Of a stretch of 9,068 nucleotides of DNA, positions 6,565 through 9,068 are shown piece by piece (position 1 is the stretch's first letter; the number at the start of each line of letters is the position of its first letter). The position numbers and the translations under genes are program-made. The notes below the pieces were generated by a model. That model had not been told where the DNA came from, did no database searches, and saw only the letters and a list, made by a program, of their open reading frames with translations. The DNA lies in the NCBI GenBank assembly GCA_019313605.1, contig JAFDAW010000208.1:1-9068 (forward strand), given 5' to 3'. The stretch is from Deltaproteobacteria bacterium (GTDB lineage Bacteria > Myxococcota_A > UBA9160 > SMWR01).

Positions 6565-6583
6565 CGCGTGGGCAATCCACGCG
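6565..6583. other. Short perfect hairpin in the leader of the calcium-repeat gene
   Basis: CGCGTGG (6565-6571), loop GCAAT, CCACGCG (6577-6583) form a 7-bp GC-rich stem about 73 bp upstream of the start codon. It could be an operator or leader hairpin, or chance in GC-rich DNA. No T-run follows it in either direction. Confidence 0.35.
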
Positions 6584-6703
6584 AAATCGCGTCATGGGTA
6601 GACATGAAGGGATACGCTCGTGGCGCCGTATTGGTTGCAGGCGACGTAGGTAGCTGTTTTGCATCGCGATTTTGAGCGAGCCCGCCCGCTGTCGGGGACC
6701 CGT

Positions 6704-6803
6704 CGGGGACGTTGTTGAATAGTTGAATTCGGGGACGCGAATTCGGTGGTGTCTTCGGAAACTCATCGACGTCCCCGAATTCAACTATTCAACAACGTCC
6801 CCG
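6704..6803. repeat. 100-bp palindromic REP/MITE-like element, copy 2
   Basis: Arms 6704-6737 and 6770-6803 are a perfect 34-bp inverted repeat, identical in sequence to the arms of copy 1. The loop is again 32 nt, starts CGAATTCGGTG and ends CGA as in copy 1, but its centre differs. The loop order shows that both copies lie in the same orientation. The element sits 20 bp after the stop of the M16 peptidase gene (6824) and well upstream of the calcium-repeat gene. Its right end continues as CCTTA (6804-6808), the complement of the TAAGG that precedes copy 1. Confidence 0.95.
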
Positions 6804-6823
6804 CCTTACCGCCCCGATGGCGA

Positions 6824-9068
6824 CTAGGGGCGGACGACTGCGAGGGTGTAGGTGTTGAGGTCGATGATGCGGCGGGCGACGCGCAGGATTTCGTCCTTGT
6901 CGACGGCCGCGACTTGTTCGGGAAATGCGCGGTCGGCGTCGGGACCGAGGCCGTAGAGGGAGTTGAGCGAGATCAGGCCCGCGTGTGCGGCGTTGCGTTG
7001 CAGGCCGATGGCGTGATTGCCGATCAGGTAGCGTTTGGCGCGCTCGAGTTCTTCGTCGGAGGGTGCCTGTTGGAGCAGCTTCTCCAGCTCTTCGAACATG
7101 CCCGCTCGGGCTTCGTCGAGCTTCTCCGGCGCGGTTGCGATGTAGACCGTGAAGTGGCCCGGCGCGACGCCCTCGCTGTTGTTGGCGCTGACCGTGTAGG
7201 CGAGGCTGCGTCGGTCGCGCAGTTCGAGAAAGAGCCGGCCGCCCTGGCCGGCCAGCAACTGGACGATGACCTCGAGCGTGAATCGATCGGGATCCGAAAT
7301 CGTGACGCCGCGAAAGCCGATCACGAGGTGTGCCTGCGCGCGGTCCTTGCGGAGTTCGGCCTCGCGGATTTCGCTCGGCGCAGCTTCGAGGGGCGGGGAG
7401 GGCGCTTCGAAGCCGCCGCTCGGTATCGCGGTGAGCTGAGCTGAAAAGCGCGCGGCCACGCTGTCGGGGTCCACGTCGCCGACGATGGCGACCGCCATAT
7501 TTTCGCCGCGGATCAAGCGCGCGTGGTGTGCGCGCAGCAGGTCGGCGTCAAAACTCCTGACGGACTCTGCGGAGCCGAGTGATGCGAGCCGGTAGGGGTG
7601 CTTGCGGAAGTGGGTCTCGGCGAAGAGCATGTAGGCGAGTTGCGCGAGGCGGTCTTCGCGGCGCTCGATCGCCGCGAGTGTGTCGCTGCGCTCGCGCTCG
7701 ATTTCGGCGAGGTCGAACGCGGGCTCGAGCAGCAACTCGGCGAAGAGTTCGAGTGTCGGATCGAGCGCCTCGACGGGGCATTCCAGCGTGGTCCCCAGGC
7801 TGTTGCGGCCCGAGAAACCGTCGACATCGGCGGCCAGGTTTTCCGCTACGCGGGCGAAGTCTGCGGTCGAGTGGCTGCGGGTTCCCCGCAACCACACCGA
7901 TGACAAGAAGTTGGTGATGCCCGCGTTGCTCTCATCTTCTGCGAGGGTTCCGCCCATGAATGCGGCGCGGGCCGCGACGACGGGAACCGACCGGCGCGGC
8001 ATCACGTAGAGCTGCGCGCCGTTGATCATCTCGTAGCTGTGAATCTCGCGCTGCTTGGCCTTCTGCGCGGGCATCGCGAGGCTGCGCGTCGTCTGCTCCA
8101 GGCCTCGTGCAATGGCGGCGTCGATGCTCGCGTCGTCTAGTCGCGGCGCGTCGGCTTCGCCGAGCACCGCTCCGACCGTCATGCGCTCGGGTGCCAGGTG
8201 CTGACGCGCTGCGCGCAGCAGATCTGCCGGCGTCGCGTTGCGGATCCGCTCGAGATAGCGGGCTTCTTCGCGGTAGTCGTCCGCGGTCGTCTGGAAGCTG
8301 CCGAGCTTTTGCGCCATGCCGGTGACGCTTTCGCGCTCGAAGTGCTCCGAGGCCAGGAAGTTGATCCGCGCGCGTTCCAACTCTTCTTTCGAGACCGCTT
8401 CGATTCTCAGGCGTTCGATCTCGCGAACCGCGGCCGCAATCGAATCCAGCGCGCGATCCGCGTCGGTGCCGATGCTCACGCTCGTCATGCCCGGATCCAT
8501 CGGCGTGTACGAGTAGGCGTCGATCCGGTCGACGAGTCCTTCGCTTTCTTTGACGCGGCGGTTGAGCCGGCTGCTCTCGCTGTTTCCGAGGATGAAGGCC
8601 AGCAGATCGATCACCGCGCAATCCGGATCGCGCAGGCGGACGCCCGGGTAGGAGATCTCCATGTTCACGCGCTCGAACGGCCGCGCGCAGATGACGCTGC
8701 GCCGCTCGGTCTGGGGTGGTTCCTGCGTGCGGCTGCGCTCGACGTTACCACGCGGCCGGCCGTCGAAGGCGGCCTCGAGTTGTTCGAGCAGGCGCGCAGC
8801 GTCGAAGTCTCCGACCGCCACCGCGAGCAGGTTGTCGGGCGTGTACCAGCGCTCGTAAAAGGCCTTCACGCGCTCGCGGCTGAAACTCTCGACACTTTCG
8901 CGCGTGCCGAGGATCGGCGCGCGGTAGGGGTGTTCGCGATAGCACTCGCCAAATACCGCCTGGCCGAGCACCTGGGTCGGCGAGTCTTCCGAGCGGCGGA
9001 TCTCTTCGAGCACCACTTCGATCTCGCGATCGATTTCTTCGGGCACGAAGGTCGAATGGAGCAGCGCG
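6824..9068 (-). CDS. Two-domain M16 (insulinase/pitrilysin-type) zinc metallopeptidase, N-terminus off window
   Basis: The minus-strand frame is open from the right edge to TAG 6824-6826, giving 747 visible residues. The true start and the HxxEH zinc motif must lie beyond base 9068; the GTG at 9044-9046 is internal, since homology continues upstream of it. The first residues (FVPEEIDREIEVVLEEI) match the M16 helix that carries the third zinc ligand, probably the second Glu of LEE (about 9002-9004). Next come EHPYRAPILG and YTPDNLLAVAVGDF, closing the first catalytic half. A second M16 half begins near IHSYEMINGAQL. Where HxxEH is expected it reads GITNFLSSVW, so this half is non-catalytic, as is usual for the family. 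It keeps HFRKHPYRLASLG and the substrate-binding RxxxxY (RRSLAYTV). It degrades peptides inside a clamshell chamber, and a periplasmic place is likely but unproven without the N-terminus. Confidence 0.94.
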   Translation of the reverse strand, partial: ALLHSTFVPEEIDREIEVVLEEIRRSEDSPTQVLGQAVFGECYREHPYRAPILGTRESVESFSRERVKAFYERWYTPDNLLAVAVGDFDAARLLEQLEAAFDGRPRGNVERSRTQEPPQTERRSVICARPFERVNMEISYPGVRLRDPDCAVIDLLAFILGNSESSRLNRRVKESEGLVDRIDAYSYTPMDPGMTSVSIGTDADRALDSIAAAVREIERLRIEAVSKEELERARINFLASEHFERESVTGMAQKLGSFQTTADDYREEARYLERIRNATPADLLRAARQHLAPERMTVGAVLGEADAPRLDDASIDAAIARGLEQTTRSLAMPAQKAKQREIHSYEMINGAQLYVMPRRSVPVVAARAAFMGGTLAEDESNAGITNFLSSVWLRGTRSHSTADFARVAENLAADVDGFSGRNSLGTTLECPVEALDPTLELFAELLLEPAFDLAEIERERSDTLAAIERREDRLAQLAYMLFAETHFRKHPYRLASLGSAESVRSFDADLLRAHHARLIRGENMAVAIVGDVDPDSVAARFSAQLTAIPSGGFEAPSPPLEAAPSEIREAELRKDRAQAHLVIGFRGVTISDPDRFTLEVIVQLLAGQGGRLFLELRDRRSLAYTVSANNSEGVAPGHFTVYIATAPEKLDEARAGMFEELEKLLQQAPSDEELERAKRYLIGNHAIGLQRNAAHAGLISLNSLYGLGPDADRAFPEQVAAVDKDEILRVARRIIDLNTYTLAVVRP

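Larger units (their letters stand above)
6493..6823. other. 331-bp intergenic region upstream of the calcium-repeat gene
   Basis: This gap lies between the start of the calcium-repeat gene and the stop of the M16 peptidase gene, both on the minus strand. It holds the ribosome binding site at 6501-6506, a short hairpin at 6565-6583, and palindromic copy 2 at 6704-6803. Just left of that copy is an extra partial GTCGGGGAC (6692-6700). The promoter of the calcium-repeat gene should lie in about 6510-6703, but no clear -10/-35 pair was seen. No convincing small gene is present. Confidence 0.6.

Noticed and set aside
5768..6803. The paired repeats as a CRISPR array or as ends of a complete insertion sequence.
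   Set aside because: There are only two copies, 936 bp apart and each internally palindromic, and the enclosed gene is a secreted calcium-repeat protein, not a transposase.
6746..7444. A 232-residue plus-strand frame starting inside palindromic copy 2.
   Set aside because: It is mostly the reverse complement of the M16 peptidase gene, whose motifs are clear; no signal, domain or good ribosome site supports it.
6824..9068. Missing HxxEH in the M16 peptidase as evidence for a dead enzyme.
   Set aside because: The region that would carry the motif in the first half lies outside the window, and loss of the motif in the second half is normal for two-domain M16 proteins.

Overview
The window comes from a GC-rich Gram-negative genome. 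Evidence for this is a lipoprotein signal with a lipobox, several Sec-type signal peptides, a periplasmic gamma-glutamyltransferase and a two-domain M16 peptidase. Base composition, the calcium-repeat/dockerin-like secreted protein and the style of the membrane proteins suggest an uncultured deltaproteobacterial-type lineage (Myxococcota, Desulfobacterota or Binatota-like). The sequence alone cannot fix the taxon.

Layout: 1-1298 (+) holds two tandem paralogous seven-helix membrane proteins of a family I do not recognise; the first is cut by the window edge. 1262-1545 (-) carries the C-terminal third of a Blc-type lipocalin without the rest of the gene, which I read as a relic. 1532-2560 (+) encodes a DUF523-DUF1722 (TudS/YbgA-like) iron-sulfur protein. 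Convergent to it, 2632-3270 (-) is a cyclophilin-type peptidyl-prolyl isomerase lipoprotein. Divergent from that, 3418-3900 (+) encodes an exported Cys/His-rich protein built on a duplicated 55-residue unit, and 4053-5765 (+) encodes a gamma-glutamyltransferase homologue that lacks about 14 residues right after its catalytic threonine. 5875-6492 (-) is a small secreted calcium-repeat protein. 6824-9068 (-) is most of an M16 zinc peptidase that runs off the right edge.

The most structured non-coding signal is a pair of 100-bp palindromic elements (5768-5867 and 6704-6803). All four 34-bp arms are identical, both loops are 32 nt, and the loop centres have diverged. They flank the calcium-repeat gene. 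They look like REP/MITE-type elements, and the outer ends extend by a shared TAAGG/CCTTA that includes the stop codon of the gamma-glutamyltransferase gene.

The genes do not form one obvious pathway. Most products act in the envelope or periplasm (isomerase, Cys-rich protein, gamma-glutamyltransferase, calcium-repeat protein). A thiol/metal theme (Cys-rich protein, gamma-glutamyltransferase, Fe-S desulfidase-like protein) is possible but is only inference. I found no tRNA, rRNA, CRISPR array or transposase gene.
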